Part shown: positions 1 to 11,987 of the stretch, piece by piece
How the letters are laid out: each line of letters starts with the position of its first letter
Position numbering within the stretch: the first letter of the stretch is position 1
NCBI RefSeq assembly: GCF_000524195.1
Contig: NW_020170410.1
Span: forward strand, 840,523 to 904,522
Reading direction: 5' to 3'
DNA from: Echinococcus granulosus
Taxonomy: Eukaryota > Platyhelminthes > Cestoda > Cyclophyllidea > Taeniidae
DNA length: 64,000 bases
Position numbers and translations under genes: made by a program
The notes under the pieces: generated by a model
What the model was told of the DNA's origin: nothing
Database searches by the model: none
What the model saw: only the letters and a program-made list of their open reading frames with translations

Positions 1-49
1 TATGTTTGAGAATAAACGCATATAGGTAAAAATATGTAAAATCACTCAC

Positions 50-809
50 CCGTAAGCCCTGCCATGGAAGTTGACCTCTAAGAAAATACATAAATACATA
101 TCCCAGAGACTCAATATCATCGCGTCTTGACTGTTCATGGCCAGCATGAGCGTTAATGCTCGCGTATCTGGCAGTACCGGTAAGATTCTTGTCATCCCGG
201 AATGGTATATGCACCTTTGTGCGACTGTCTCTAAATGATGACACCAGTTTAGGCAATAGAAAAGCAAACCTGTATTTTTTGGCGAGGCCAAAGTCAACTA
301 GAAATAGTCTGTTGCATCTTTGGCCAATTCCCATCAGGAAATTATCCGGTTTAATATCACGATGGATAAGATTTCTAGAGTGAACATATTCAACACGCCA
401 GAGCATTTGCTCAGCCAGCATGAGAACTGTTTTCATGGTGAACCTTCGACCAACGTAGTTAAAGAGGTCTTCTAGACTTGGACCCAGGAGATCCATCACC
501 AAGGCTCTGTAATCGTTCTTCATTCCATCAGAGCCGAACCAGTGTATTCGAGGAACGGCAAAAGTGTTCTGTGAAATATGAGAAGTTGCAGTTATACAGT
601 ACCTGAAGAAGGCGATAGATCCTGCTTTCATAGACCAGTTGTGGATGTCTGGCATTCATGGGTTCCAGTTTAACAGCAACCTCTTCACCATTAGCGATGT
701 TTAGACCAAGATATATGTCGCCGAAAGATCCAGCCCCAATTTTCCGTATGAGCTTCCATCTCTTAGCAACAATAAAATCGTAGCGATTAGAAGGACCCAA
801 GAGTTCCAT
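50..809 (-). CDS. CSNK1A1: Casein kinase I alpha, exons 1-3 (3' end cut by window start)
   Basis: Exons are 603-809, 270-568 and 50-230, separated by introns of 34 and 39 bp. They encode the N-terminal 229 residues of CK1 alpha: glycine loop GAGSFGD, VAVK lysine, catalytic [11 protein letters not shown], and the SIN motif that replaces APE in this family. The donor after LPWQGLR is GTGAGT at the left edge, so the last exon would lie to the left of base 1. The complete equivalent is at 45,419-49,282. The start is the ATG at 807-809. It follows a TTTAG splice-acceptor-like site by four bases, so a 5' UTR intron or spliced-leader addition is possible. Confidence 0.93.
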
Positions 810-3256
810 TGCACTAAACTTTGACAATATTCAGGTACAGTCCACCTTGTGTAAGGACAAACCTACGACGCTGTTTTGAAGAGGCCAGATGGACATAACC
901 TCCAGTAATTTAAACAATCACAAGGGCTGGTGAGCTCTTCAAAAAAACACAAATAATGCGCGTATTACAAAATGCACTGTGCAGGTCACCCAAACAACCA
1001 TTTTTAGATAATTCGATGCGATACAGACAGACAAACGGGATAAAATCCACTGAATTGATTCTGGCGTATTAATTAACTCTTTATTTATCTGACTTGAATG
1101 AATAGACAGCTAGCTGCTCTTACTCTTTCTATTATTTAAAAATAATTCAGATGCTACGCACTGGGCCTTTGTATGGCATTCTGCTCCTCACTAAGCATAT
1201 TTAAAAGGAAAAATTCCTTGGCTTTGAAGTGTATTAGACCTATGAAAATGTGTTTGAGTCCACAAGAATTTAAAGTGGCTACAATCAATCTCCTTCCATT
1301 TTTTCAGCTAACAGTCAAAGTTCGGATTTCGCGTAGATAGTAGCACCACGGTGGAACTGTTTATTCCACTTATTGATCACACGTTTTAAACCCATGTTCA
1401 GCATAAGTGGATGTTTTTAATCTTAATATTGTAACTTCCAATGAATTATGCTTTTTTTAGTGTAACAGTGGTAGAATTTCAGCCCTGTAGCACTTCTTTT
1501 AAACACACAAACAGGCATCCAACTGCTTTCGTAGTTGTGTTGCGTGACTTATTGACATGTAGGAATGATGTTGCTCTCGATTTTTGCTCGATTTCACTAT
1601 TAGCCAAAGATCTGTACTAAAATTAACATACATGTAGTTTAAATTAGAGTTGTAATATGTGTTGTATTAATACATACAATTAGTAAATTTTGTCATGCCT
1701 TGTTATTAAGGTTACAAATACGGCTGTAGTACGGCGGTTATTTAACTCCTGACCATTTTTGACTTGCCCACTGTACCAAGCCGGGTGGGCTGACTTTCAG
1801 CCCACGCCAGTAGCCCTAATACCTTCTGCATGTCAAACATATGCATCCTACCTGAGTATTCCGTCTCCTTTCGTCTTCTGAGAAGTCTTGGAACGCTGCA
1901 TTGATGGTAACGGAAAGCGAACTTAATGCCGAAAAATATCTATCAAGATTCCCACTACTGTGTGACAAACTTTGTGGGGCGGAAGAAGTACCTATATTAC
2001 GGATTGGGGAATCGGCGATGACCCTAAACAGAAGAACAAAATTGACGTCAACTCTCGGCAACTAATTCGGCCCTTTGTTCTGCAGGAAAGTTATTAACAA
2101 CTGAAGTGGCACTGGCCGTGAAGCATCTTGAATAGTTTCGTTGCAGACTTTCTACACCGTTCCTGCATAAAGTTGTCGATAAACAGAACTCGCGATACCT
2201 CTTCCATTTCTCGACTAGATGGGTAGAGTCCAGATAGATGTGACTAGTAGTTCCGAAGTGAGAATAACTTGATAATGAGGAACAAACGCAAAACTTTTCC
2301 CTTACAAACCCGTGCAAAATCCCATCCATCTCTACCAAATCTACTTTTGGGCCAGTGTCCTTTTGTCTATCCATGGACACTCAAGATGGCCAGTACAATT
2401 CCCCGTTCCTGAACCCAGCTCCCAAACCGGACGAAATTCCTGATCCAGTCAAATTGCCAAGAGGGATCAGTGACGTTGCAGTCGTGTACCTCCCTAGCTG
2501 CATAAAAGTTTGGTGAGTGGCACGGTGCAATCGTGAGTGTTTCCTCACAACACCGACAACGTTGTGATTGTTGACGTGGGAGGTTGACCGAGGGGAGCGC
2601 CGAAGACGCCTCTCAAAAGAGGAGAGGGGCTATGTGATACGATGGCCGCTTAAAGCTTGGTTTTGGTAAAGGGCTGCTTTTGACTTGGCCGTTGTATCAC
2701 GCCGGGTGGGCTGGCCTTCAGGCTATGCCAGTTGCCCAAATACCTTCTGCATGTCGAATAAGTGTATTCGGCCCGAGAATTGTCTTCTCTCGTCTTTAAG
2801 GAAATCTCGAAACATCACAGCTGCTGCCCTGAAAAATTGCAGGGAAGTAGAACAATACGCAGTGGCTAGTAATTAAGGAAGGAGATTTTGATTCCTGAAT
2901 CATGGACAACTAATCAGATTTGAAGCTGATCCACAGCTGATTTTTGCAAGCTAGATCTTGTGACCACATTGGCTAATGAACGTGGTTACAAACTTTTTTG
3001 CTTCAAGTAAAAGCGTTTTTTTGAACATGTAAAGTTAATCTGTTCGCATCTTGATGTGAACAAATATTTTTCAACGTTTTGCACATTATTTTGCAGTTAT
3101 CATTTTTGTATTTAAAAAACATTTTAAATTTATTCAATGTTTGTGGTGTGCATTTGAGGTTTTATTCAACATATTGTTTGTTTTTCTGTTCTGACGACAC
3201 GTAACCGTTTTCGTTTTAGTGTTTTATGTTTTGGTCCGTATTCCGTGTTGGCTGCC
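810..3256. other. Divergent intergenic region between CK1 alpha and WBP2
   Basis: The region lies between the start codons of two divergently transcribed genes, so it should hold both promoters. No promoter motif is clear to me. It is AT-rich and most of its middle is the TRIM-like repeat at about 1,705-2,870. Short open frames here lie inside the repeat and have no recognisable product. The same region recurs at 49,283-51,729. Confidence 0.6.
1705..2870 (+). mobile_element. TRIM-like element, copy A
   Basis: A segment at 1,760-1,905 is repeated directly at 2,681-2,830 with moderate divergence; both contain the shared string ACCTTCTGCATG. Just upstream of the second repeat is a purine run (2,615-2,629), as expected for a polypurine tract before a 3' LTR. 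The interior aligns in blocks with copies at about 9,850-10,950 and 14,020-15,180. No protein is encoded. The pattern fits a terminal-repeat retrotransposon in miniature, a class known from tapeworms. Boundaries are approximate, and no target-site duplication was established. The copy recurs at about 50,178-51,343. Confidence 0.55.
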
Positions 3257-5650
3257 ATGTCAATTAATACAGCTCACACACAAGATGGATTAGGAGTAGT
3301 TCTCTTTTACGGAGAAAGGTGAGGCGTCTCTCTCTCCCATCCTTTTCTCAGACTTCTTATTACATATGATGGATGTAAGCTTACACTTTCCGGTTCGGGC
3401 CAGCAGCCTAATGGGAGGTACTCAGGAACCGCGTATCTTACATCACATCGAGTAACTGAATCCTTGTTCACTTACAATTTAGGTGATATTCCTCTCCAAA
3501 GATAAAAGTCCGACACTTAATTCACTGAGCATGGCCTTCATCTATATGAGACGTGTAGCAATCAAGCAGCCAACGTTTGGACCCAACCACATTGAAGGTT
3601 TTGTGTTGTCTGAATCAGGCCAGTGGGCGGTAAGCTGACACCTAACTGGACGATGAATTCCGTTGCCACAGGTATTGGTTTTCTGATTTCCTATGTTTAC
3701 AGGGTGAGATGCCCTTTAAGTTAGCGTTCAACCATGGAGGAGCAATTGAATTTGGAAAGAGCCTTCTTGAGCTCGGTACTCGAGCTTCCAAACTACAGAA
3801 CTCATACGAGACTCCCGTTGCCCCACCACTCTGCGAAATTTACGCCTGTCCTCCTCCGGCCTACACGCCTTTCGTGAACGACCCCTACTACAACTCATTT
3901 ATGCAGGTGCATCCTTCTTTCTCTCCGCCACCAGGTTAGATTGGGCTTTATACATACTTCTGCGTGGGAATCTCTAAAACCCATATCCTTCTCTTTTCCT
4001 CCTAGTTGAGTTTCTGTATCAGACGAACTCTCCACCGCCCTATCCCGGCGCTGTTCCTCCGCCTTACACACCGAATCCGGGTCCACCGCCACCATACACA
4101 GCGACTGCGGCGAGTCCGATGCCGCCTTACCCAGTCGGCGGCCCGCCACCTGGTATGTTTGATTACTTCAGGAGGTGGACCTAGTGCGTCTCCAAACTTG
4201 GTGAAGATGAAAACATCGGCTTCAGAGTGTGGAATAGGGGACAAAGAGTTGGTGTGTAGGGTCGTTTTGGCGCTCACGTACTAGCTTATGATCTTGCCAC
4301 TTTACTAGATCTTTATAGGCTCTCAGAATATTCCTCACCCAATGAGCAAACCTTAAATTGACGAGCTGGAGTCGTATGTCATACTACGCTTCTTTATCGT
4401 TCCGAACTATTTAATGTAATTTTCTATCAGTGACTTCAGCGCGATCTATTTTAGCAAATATCGTACCGGTGCTTTTTTTCAACGTCTTCGATCAGTTGCC
4501 ACCTAGATATTGTGTTTTTGGTTGTGATTTCAAAATCCTACAAGTTCTGATATATTTGGTAGCCATTACCCTGTAGTATTTGGTGTGGCAAGTACTTTTG
4601 CTTAGAAACAACAAAAATGTTGGTTTGCATTGCTGTCTTGTGCGTGCATTTGATAATGCATTACCTCTTGACTATTTGCAGGTGACTGTAATTGACTTCT
4701 GTGGTATGTGTCGAGCTAGATATTGTAGTGGTTGCTGTTGTTACTGTGTATGACCCTTCACACTAGTTGTCATGATTATTTCACGAGCATCTCGAATGCA
4801 CTCGTCACATAGCTATTTGTAAAATAATAGCAGACTGTAAATGATGGTAATAGTTTCATTAATTGGCCGGTTTTTTGTCGATAAATGCACTTAAACTAGC
4901 CATGTTAGATTTCAAATTGCATCCATCTAACACGTTGATGAGTAGGAGGCGGTTTTATTGATAGCATACTTTTACAAATAACGTATTTATGCCATTTGCG
5001 TACGCTAATCTCTTCGAATCGGGTAAATTTAACTTTTTTTCGGTGAGCATAGCTGAAGTACCAATCTACAAGTTAGGGCTATTTGAATATTGGATGAAAC
5101 CGAGTTGTTGACTATTTAACTTCCAATGTGTCTTTCCGCCAGACTATTGGGCTTTTGGTCAGATTATTATGGTTTTATTTGCGGATTATTTTATTTTTCT
5201 TCCATCTATTACACTGACCAAATGAAGGAAATGAGCTGTAATATCTCCGCTTTTCGTGTGATATTAATGCCCCCTTTTTATGATCTTGCGGAATTCTGTT
5301 TTGATAATCTAAGTCAGTATCTTTTCAATCCAGAAAAAGGAGGATTCCATTTCCTACCACACTTCGCTACGGGAGCCAGTTTACCTATTACCGTTTACCA
5401 AAAAGCACATATACGGTCTTGCTCTTTAAATGGGCTTAGTCTTGAACCCCGATTAAATGAAACTTGTGTGCTGATGATGCATGTATCCTTCCATGGCGCT
5501 ACCCTCTCAAAAGTGGCCATCATTCAATTTCGCTCCTTTTTAGTTAACACCGGGTATTACTATCCATCTGATCCCAATACCTTCTACGCTCCACCCTACA
5601 GTCAGGCGTCCGCACCTCCCATGGAACCGGAAGATAAGAAGAATCTTTGA
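3257..5650 (+). CDS. WBP2: WW domain-binding protein 2 (WBP2) homologue
   Basis: Joined exons 3257-3318, 3352-3451, 3483-3629, 3703-3934, 4006-4152 and 5544-5650 give 264 residues (human WBP2 has 261). All splice phases agree. The N-terminal half is the GRAM/PH-like domain, with TAYLTSHRVIFLSKDK and IKQPTFGPNHIEGFV matching the family core and GGAIEFGK conserved. The C-terminal half is Pro/Tyr-rich with at least four PPxY motifs (near residues 154, 190, 198 and 208) that bind WW domains such as those of YAP and Nedd4-type ligases. It ends PEDKKNL, like the vertebrate protein. The first two introns are only 33 and 31 bp; the last is 1,391 bp. WBP2 acts as a transcriptional co-activator and adaptor. 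Confidence 0.93.
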
Positions 5651-7289
5651 TTTGTGTCGAGCCCCGCTTTCATCATTAGAATTATTAATACTTGACATTC
5701 CTGTTTAATTTGCTAATTTTTCCTTCCGGTAAATTCTCGTCTCCTTTCACGCGTTGCTGATTGTTGCTTGTTTACTGGGAAGCGAAACCTGGCTGTGTCA
5801 TTTGCAGTGAAAAGCTTTCGCCATGAAATTGTTTTACGCCGCACGGGATTTCTCACTTTAAATGTTTTTCATTTAAAAACCGTTTGCGAGCTGCTCTCCT
5901 TCACAGGAGTCTTCATTTTGTCCTTGTAACAAGCAACTATTGAAGCGAAAATCGGTGTGTTGATCAGCAATAGCAGTGTGATGGAGGGCATTATAATGAA
6001 GAGGAAACTATTTCAGGTCTTTAACGATGTGGGGGTTCTGATGAAACTTATTGAAACGCAGGGAAGGCGGAGCGAGTTTAATCTCTCGACGGTAATCAAG
6101 GCCTCGTCAAAAATGTCCCATCTGCAGATATGTCGTTCTTGCGTCAAGGTAGGTGAAACTGTTGCAAAATTATCTTTTAAAAAGGCAGTGGTCGGTTAGG
6201 AAAGTCCACTCAAACTGCCGTCTCCTATGGTTAAACTCAGCAAAATCAAGTCGAGCTGTTCTAACTTTGAGGTTTCAGAACCGAATTAGCTAGAACTAGT
6301 AACTTGCTCAGATTCTCATTTTTTAGAGAGCGCTTTTGTTGGCCTAATTTGTAGTGGGAATCTAGTAAAATTTTCAAACAGATATAACCAGCTTGAACAA
6401 ATCTCTTTCCAAGGAGTGAATATTCGCAAGCACTATGGCGATTGACGACGATCACAAATGTTATGATTGGCACTAACCATTACGGAACCAATGCAACAAC
6501 TGGCCTTACTCGAAGGCATTACAGGTGGCTGCATATGCCTTCTGCACAACCGTTGTTGATTCTAACTCTCCTTGATTCACCTTGCAATGTAACCAATTTC
6601 CTATTCTCTGGAAACGGCTAACAACAGCTAGAACATTCATCTGTTCTATCATGCAGTTGTGATCCGGTGTATGTCTAAAGAAGTTATCTAATTAATGGTC
6701 TGGAAGAAATTGCTGTAGCCGCATGGAAAAAATTAAGCTACATGATCATAATAAGAAGAGAAGCACGTGATTCTTCCTGCTCCAAGCATTGCCTTTGCAG
6801 TTCTGAGTTGCCACAGCTCTCTGCGTTAAATTCCGCAATAGTCGTGGGCGACTTTGAAAAGACCCACGAGAAAGAAGTACAGATGGTTTTATGAATTTGC
6901 ATCACGGTGAGAATGTTCCTAATCGCATGTAGAATTCGTTGTTAAATGTCTGTCGTTGGGTGGTTCATTTGTGAAGTAGTGGCACAGCCTGGACAATACT
7001 TGGCAGTAGAATGCTTCCGAACATTTACACTTCATTTGTGTTCCGTTTATCACCATTTTGGCTATTGAATGATCTACTTGATGCAAACCCAACTTCTAGT
7101 GATACCAGACGATACCGGTTGTTCAAGATTTCTCCTTCCCTGGGGATGAAGTAATGTCTGCTTTGTCCAAGTCTCTGTAATTCATTGAACTTAGTTTTTG
7201 ATCTCCACAATGAATTTAGGCACTAACGGCCAACTTTGTTGGCGATGCATGGGCCATGGCTAGTGAACAAGGGATGATTTTCGTTACTT

Positions 7290-7425
7290 TGTTTGTTTAA
7301 CTCCTCGTTTTATTGACGCAGATACTTAATGCCCCAGCATTGTACTTCTGCTAGGCGGCGTAGTCTCCGAGTTATGCCAATAGCCTCTCAACCCTTCTGC
7401 AAGACCTCGGGCGCTACAAAATAAA
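7290..7425 (+). repeat. Solo terminal repeat of the TRIM-like family
   Basis: The segment aligns with the 5' terminal repeat of copies A and C. It shares TAACTCCT near its start, a CTGCTAGGCGGC block against CTGCTGGGCGGC in copy C, and CTCGGGCGCTAC against CTTGGGGCGCTAT. No internal region or second terminal repeat follows, which is the pattern left by recombination between two LTRs. It recurs at about 55,763-55,898. Confidence 0.4.
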
Positions 7426-8109
7426 TCCAGTTGAAAATAGACCAATCTTTCATGAGTCGCATCAAAATGATTTTAAATATAATATTAAGCAATCTCAATA
7501 GTGGATTTAGCGGTGAGGGACAAATTTCTAGCGCTTCTGCTTCATAAAATAATCATTTACTTAGCCACGGCAATAATTAGTGACATTGATGAAATTGGTT
7601 GTCGAACTAAATACGTAAAGTAGTGACAAGCAGGGAATCGCAGAGGTTTGCTGTCTAAATTCAGATTATGAAATTCGTGGAAATATCTAGCGTTCGCGGC
7701 CAGATTGCAAAAAGGTGACTTGATTAAATAGTAGTAATAAACAGAAACTAAAAAGCGAGCCTAAAGCTTCTGCTATCTGGGCTGCTGACTTCCTTTCGAG
7801 TTTAATCACCGTTGTCGAAGTTTTGGTAGCTAAAAGATCTACTGGAATGTTTTTGCGTTCAATGTTTGATAGCAAATTCTCAGAGGAAGATCTGCAGTGC
7901 CCCGAGTCACTCCTGAGAACAAAAAGAGGCGCAATTCTTGGGCTAGTGGCGTGTCCTGGACGCCGTGCTCCTCAGTAGAAGAACAATCGTGGTGCTTTAA
8001 GTGTCCTCAAAACCGGGAGGAAGAGTTAAACAAATAATTTAGGTATTACAAATTAACAGTCACAATCCAAGTGCTCCATCGTTATAACATGATATCAACT
8101 ATCATAGTT

Positions 8110-8300
8110 ATTTGACCGACTCAACTACTGTCTGCCAGATAAAAAAATTGGATTATCCTCAAACCAGAAACAGCCTACATTGCTTTCATCCCAATTTATC
8201 TGTTTGAGACGCGATTTATTTCAGCTTTTGACTATAACTTGACAAATAACATGCGAAGTTCGATTAAAAAAACGGGGCGTCACATATATGTGACAGCCAT
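8110..8300. repeat. Possible second dispersed repeat ending in a perfect palindrome
   Basis: About 55 bp from 8,112 (TTGACCGACTCAAC) align with 21,047-21,100 (TTGACCGATTCAACC) inside a spectraplakin intron. The segment ends in CGGGGCGTCAC followed by the 16-base palindrome GTCACATATATGTGAC (8,279-8,294). A related string, CGGGGCGTCACCTATGTG, occurs at 42,581-42,598. This could be the terminus of a small DNA element. It recurs at 56,583-56,773. Confidence 0.3.
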
Positions 8301-8654
8301 CTTTAACAACAATCTCTGAGAATTAAAAATTTGCAAGGCTAATAATTCTTTTCATAACCATTTCAAATCCTACTGCGATGCTTTAGATGAAAAGGAACTA
8401 AAAATCAAAAGCTGAACACTTATTCTAGTAAAGATGCCCTTTTAATGGTACGTAGTGGACGGTCACGAATTTATGCAAATTAAATCGCTATTAAACTGAC
8501 TTCTAACGTGGTGGAGGTGGTAGCCTCTGGGCGTAACTTTGACGTAAGAGAAGTATTTGGCATCTTCATGCATTGTGGTTGCGAACTGAATCCTTATTTT
8601 TTTTGACGGTCTAATACCAAAGTTATTAAAATGGAGTGGACGTATTCATTGTCT

Positions 8655-8670
8655 CCCCCCCCCCCCCCCC
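8655..8670 (+). repeat. Homopolymer run of 16 C
   Basis: There are sixteen consecutive C bases. The same run, with the same length, occurs at 57,128-57,143. Such runs change length quickly in real duplicates and in sequencing, so the equality is informative about the origin of the repeat. Confidence 0.95.
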
Positions 8671-9849
8671 ATTACAATAGCATAGAGCCCCAACCTCACC
8701 TTTCATGCCAAAATTTCGGATTTGTAATTAAGGCACTGTTTACAACTAAACCATTGATATGGATAGTAAAAAGCACTGTTATAAGATACTTTTGATATGC
8801 CCATGGGTGAGGGCAAATGAAATGCCGAAATGGCGGGTTAGTTTCATGACCTGACCTCATGTGCCCTTGTCGCCTGGATCCTATGGGTGAGTCAGCAAGA
8901 GATGTGACTTGCGTGTAAATACTTGACCAGTAGAGACCCCCTGACCCCCACATTCGAGCTACGTTCCAAGTCTGGATCATCCGGTCAGCTGATCGACCTC
9001 GGGCTAAGAATGATCGCCTAAAGTGCAGTCGACGCAATTTCAGCCAATTAGGAGGGACTGGGGGGAGGTGGTTTCTAAGTTGTTTACGAAAATATTCACG
9101 AAATTGAAAAATTGTAGATACTTGAACAAAAAATTTTTCTGGTAATACAGGCGTCCCTGCTAGTGAGACTGGTGTTTCCGGAAATTTTGAAGATCCCCTC
9201 TGGGTTCCAATATTTTATGCAAAAGTCGCTGTGTTTGAAAGAAATGTGTGGCGCTTTAGTTTAAAATTATTCAAACCACATAAAAAATTTATTGTTAAAA
9301 GACTTGTTTTCACTGGGTAATTGCTGTGGCTACAGCTGAGTCGTATTACCACTTTAAAAAATACCTATGTCAAGGGATTTAAGGGAAAATTACTACTATT
9401 CCACGTCTTTTGATCGAGAATGCCTGTAAATCAAAGAGGACTGACAACTAGTAGCCTATCACCAATGTTCTGTATCATACAGGAAGTCGGAATAGGCGAA
9501 AGAGGTAATTGGCAGGGTAAGCAACTCCAGTTTCCTAAGCTCCCTAGGAGAATGTAAACTCATTTGTCTACTGCATAGGTATTTTCAGATAGGGAAAGTT
9601 CACTTCTAATTTTAACCAACCGACATACCTGACTTAGATTACATTAAAAACAATGGAGTTGAAATAATTTCAGGTGGGCAGTATCAGAAACATTCATTTA
9701 TGTATTTCGCTCCTATCGGAACCCACGCTAGACCAAGGAAGATTGCCTTAAAAAAAAAAACTTAGTAGCGCCATTTTGGCATAGTCACTTCAGCGATCCA
9801 TCCCAAAAGCACGTCTGCTATTTCTTTAAGGCAATCACAATGAGAGAAT

Positions 9850-10950
9850 GTAGTGTGATACTTTGATTGCATTGGTTTTACGGGCACCTAAGCTTCCACC
9901 TTGGTACCTCTGCTGGGCGGCATGGCCTCCGGGTCAAGCCAGTAGACCCCAGCCCCAGCCCCTCCGTACGCTGGTGATACATACTCTGCCAAAGCATAAT
10001 GCCTTCTTTAGTCTTCAGGGCAGTCTTGGGGCGCTATATTGGTGGCAACGGAAAGCGAATCAGATTCTAAGGGACCACTACGCTGCTTACTACTGTGGAA
10101 GACTAAACATCAACGTGACGGAAGGAGGGTATATGGCATGGATGGGAGAATCTGTGACGACCTCCAACAGAAGGACCGAAAATAATGTTCACCTTTGACA
10201 ACCACCCCAGTCCCGTATTTAGCAGGAATGCTATTAACTAGCTGGTGAGCCATTTTGAAAAATTTGTTACCTTACCGTCTAACGGTACTTGTATGAAGTT
10301 GTCTACTAAGTGAGCACGAGATACCTCCTCCACCTCCCTGCCAGCTGGATAGAACTCAGAGATATGACCGCGCAGCAATAAAGCTATAACAAAATGGGAA
10401 AGGGGGACAGATGCGAATCCCAGCCCCACGAAGTCGTTTTAAAACCCGTCTTTGATTAAATGGCTCGGCTTTCAGGCCAGTGTTTTTACGACTAGCGATA
10501 GTCATACGATAGGGGTAGCTAACTCTCAAAAGGACGAAACTCTAGATTTAGTGGAATTGCCACGATGGATTAGTGGTGCTGTAGTCGCATATCCTCCCAT
10601 TTGCCCGCAAATTGGATGACTGAAGCGGTTGGTTCGTAGGTGATTTTCCTCACAGAGCCAACGAGGGAAGTTGACCAAGCAAAGCGCCGGGGACGACGCT
10701 CAGACTGAAGGAAGGGGGGTAGATATGTAAAATATGACTGTTGATTTAAGGCTGTGTGACGGATTCAGGAGCTCTTAAGGCTCTGCTTTTGGGCTTTCGC
10801 TGAGCGGAATGTCTCCGGGCCATATCAGCGAACCCCCAGTCGACGATGCACATTCTGTCTTCAGGAAAGACTTGGGGCTCTGCAGTCATCACCTGACAAC
10901 AGAAGCCAACGACGCATTCAATTAGATGTGTTAGCTTTGCAAATGAAGCC
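9850..10950 (+). mobile_element. TRIM-like element, copy C
   Basis: The 5' repeat is at about 9,900-10,060 and the 3' repeat at about 10,785-10,940; they share GGCATGGCCTCCGGG-type and CTTGGGGC-type blocks. The purine run at 10,707-10,719 precedes the 3' repeat by about 50-60 bp. Interior blocks align with copy A, for example GAAGTTGTCTACTAAG with AAAGTTGTCGATAAAC and the GTTGACC..GCGCCG block. There is no coding capacity. It recurs at about 58,323-59,423. Confidence 0.55.
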
Positions 10951-11987
10951 AAGTTCAACAAAGTAGATTTATTCATTCACGACCTTCCGTCAGATTCTGC
11001 AATACGTGACTGTCGCATAAACAGAGACATTAAGAGGAAAAATAGCAACCAAAACTGGTGTATGCAAGACCAGGATCCATATTTGTGCATAAAACTTTGC
11101 CAATAACGAATATTTTATTTAAGTTAAAGTACTTCAAAATACATTTATCAAAATTTTTTCATAACGTATTTGGCGACTAGTTTCTTCGATAAGGGGCACA
11201 ACAAAAGACTACACTTGTGTTTTAACAAATTCTGACCTTGGTAATGGACTTACAGAGTAAAAAACAGACTTTATGACTTAAATATGCGTAGAGTATCGAA
11301 TTCCAAGATTTTCACTGTAAAACATGGGACTTTTGGAATGTGTATTCTATCATTGTATTCTAACAGGCGTTTGCTATTGTTTATTTGTTGAAATCGTAAG
11401 GGATTGTGCTATTCCCGGCATTTGGGTCGATATGACCACCTGTTGCGACATCTTGAACGTCACAGTTTATTTCAATACCTTTTCACCAATGCATCCTCGG
11501 TGCCGGTTTGAGTGACCACACGACCATCGAACGGAGGAGGTAAACAGGCAAAGGCACAGAGGACAATACTTTAGCACCCACACACCCTTATTGGTGCCTC
11601 TTGGCTCCACCTCACCCACCTATGCCTTTTTAAAAGTTTTAACATGTTTGCATCCTAGCGCTACTTAAACTCCATAAGTAAGTGGCATCTTTAGACTCAA
11701 CGTTTTCCTAACATTTAATGGCAGAATGTTTTGTAAAACTTCGAGGGCAACTAAATAATGACATCTTTATCGTCCCAGTTTTTTTTTCTTATTCACTGAC
11801 CCCTAACTTTTACTTCAAAAAGCTGTCTGCCAGAGTCTAGTGTGACTCGACTTTGAAAGCATACAAATGTCATATTTCTAGTTCAGCTACAACAAGAAAG
11901 GGAGTAGAATGCACGTTTAAAATATAAAAGGTCCAAAATGCGCAAACAAAGTGACTAGAAGAGAGTCAGTGGCAGCGCAGTCATCGC

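Larger units (their letters stand above)
5651..11987. other. Intergenic region between convergent WBP2 and MOB2-like genes
   Basis: No gene is supported in these 6.3 kb. The contents I can name are a solo terminal repeat (about 7,290-7,425), a possible second repeat family ending in a palindrome (8,110-8,300), a 16-base C run (8,655-8,670) and a full TRIM-like copy (about 9,850-10,950). The open frame at 8,696-9,037 (minus) lacks an ATG and matches nothing I know. The region recurs at 54,124-60,460. Confidence 0.6.

Noticed and set aside
5126..5543. Upstream part of the open frame that contains the last WBP2 exon
   Set aside because: The WBP2 coding part starts after the TTTTTAG acceptor at 5,543. 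The preceding codons are intron read-through with no family similarity.
8696..9037. 113-codon open frame on the minus strand
   Set aside because: It begins at TTG, has no homologue I recognise and no splice context; probably repeat-derived or chance.
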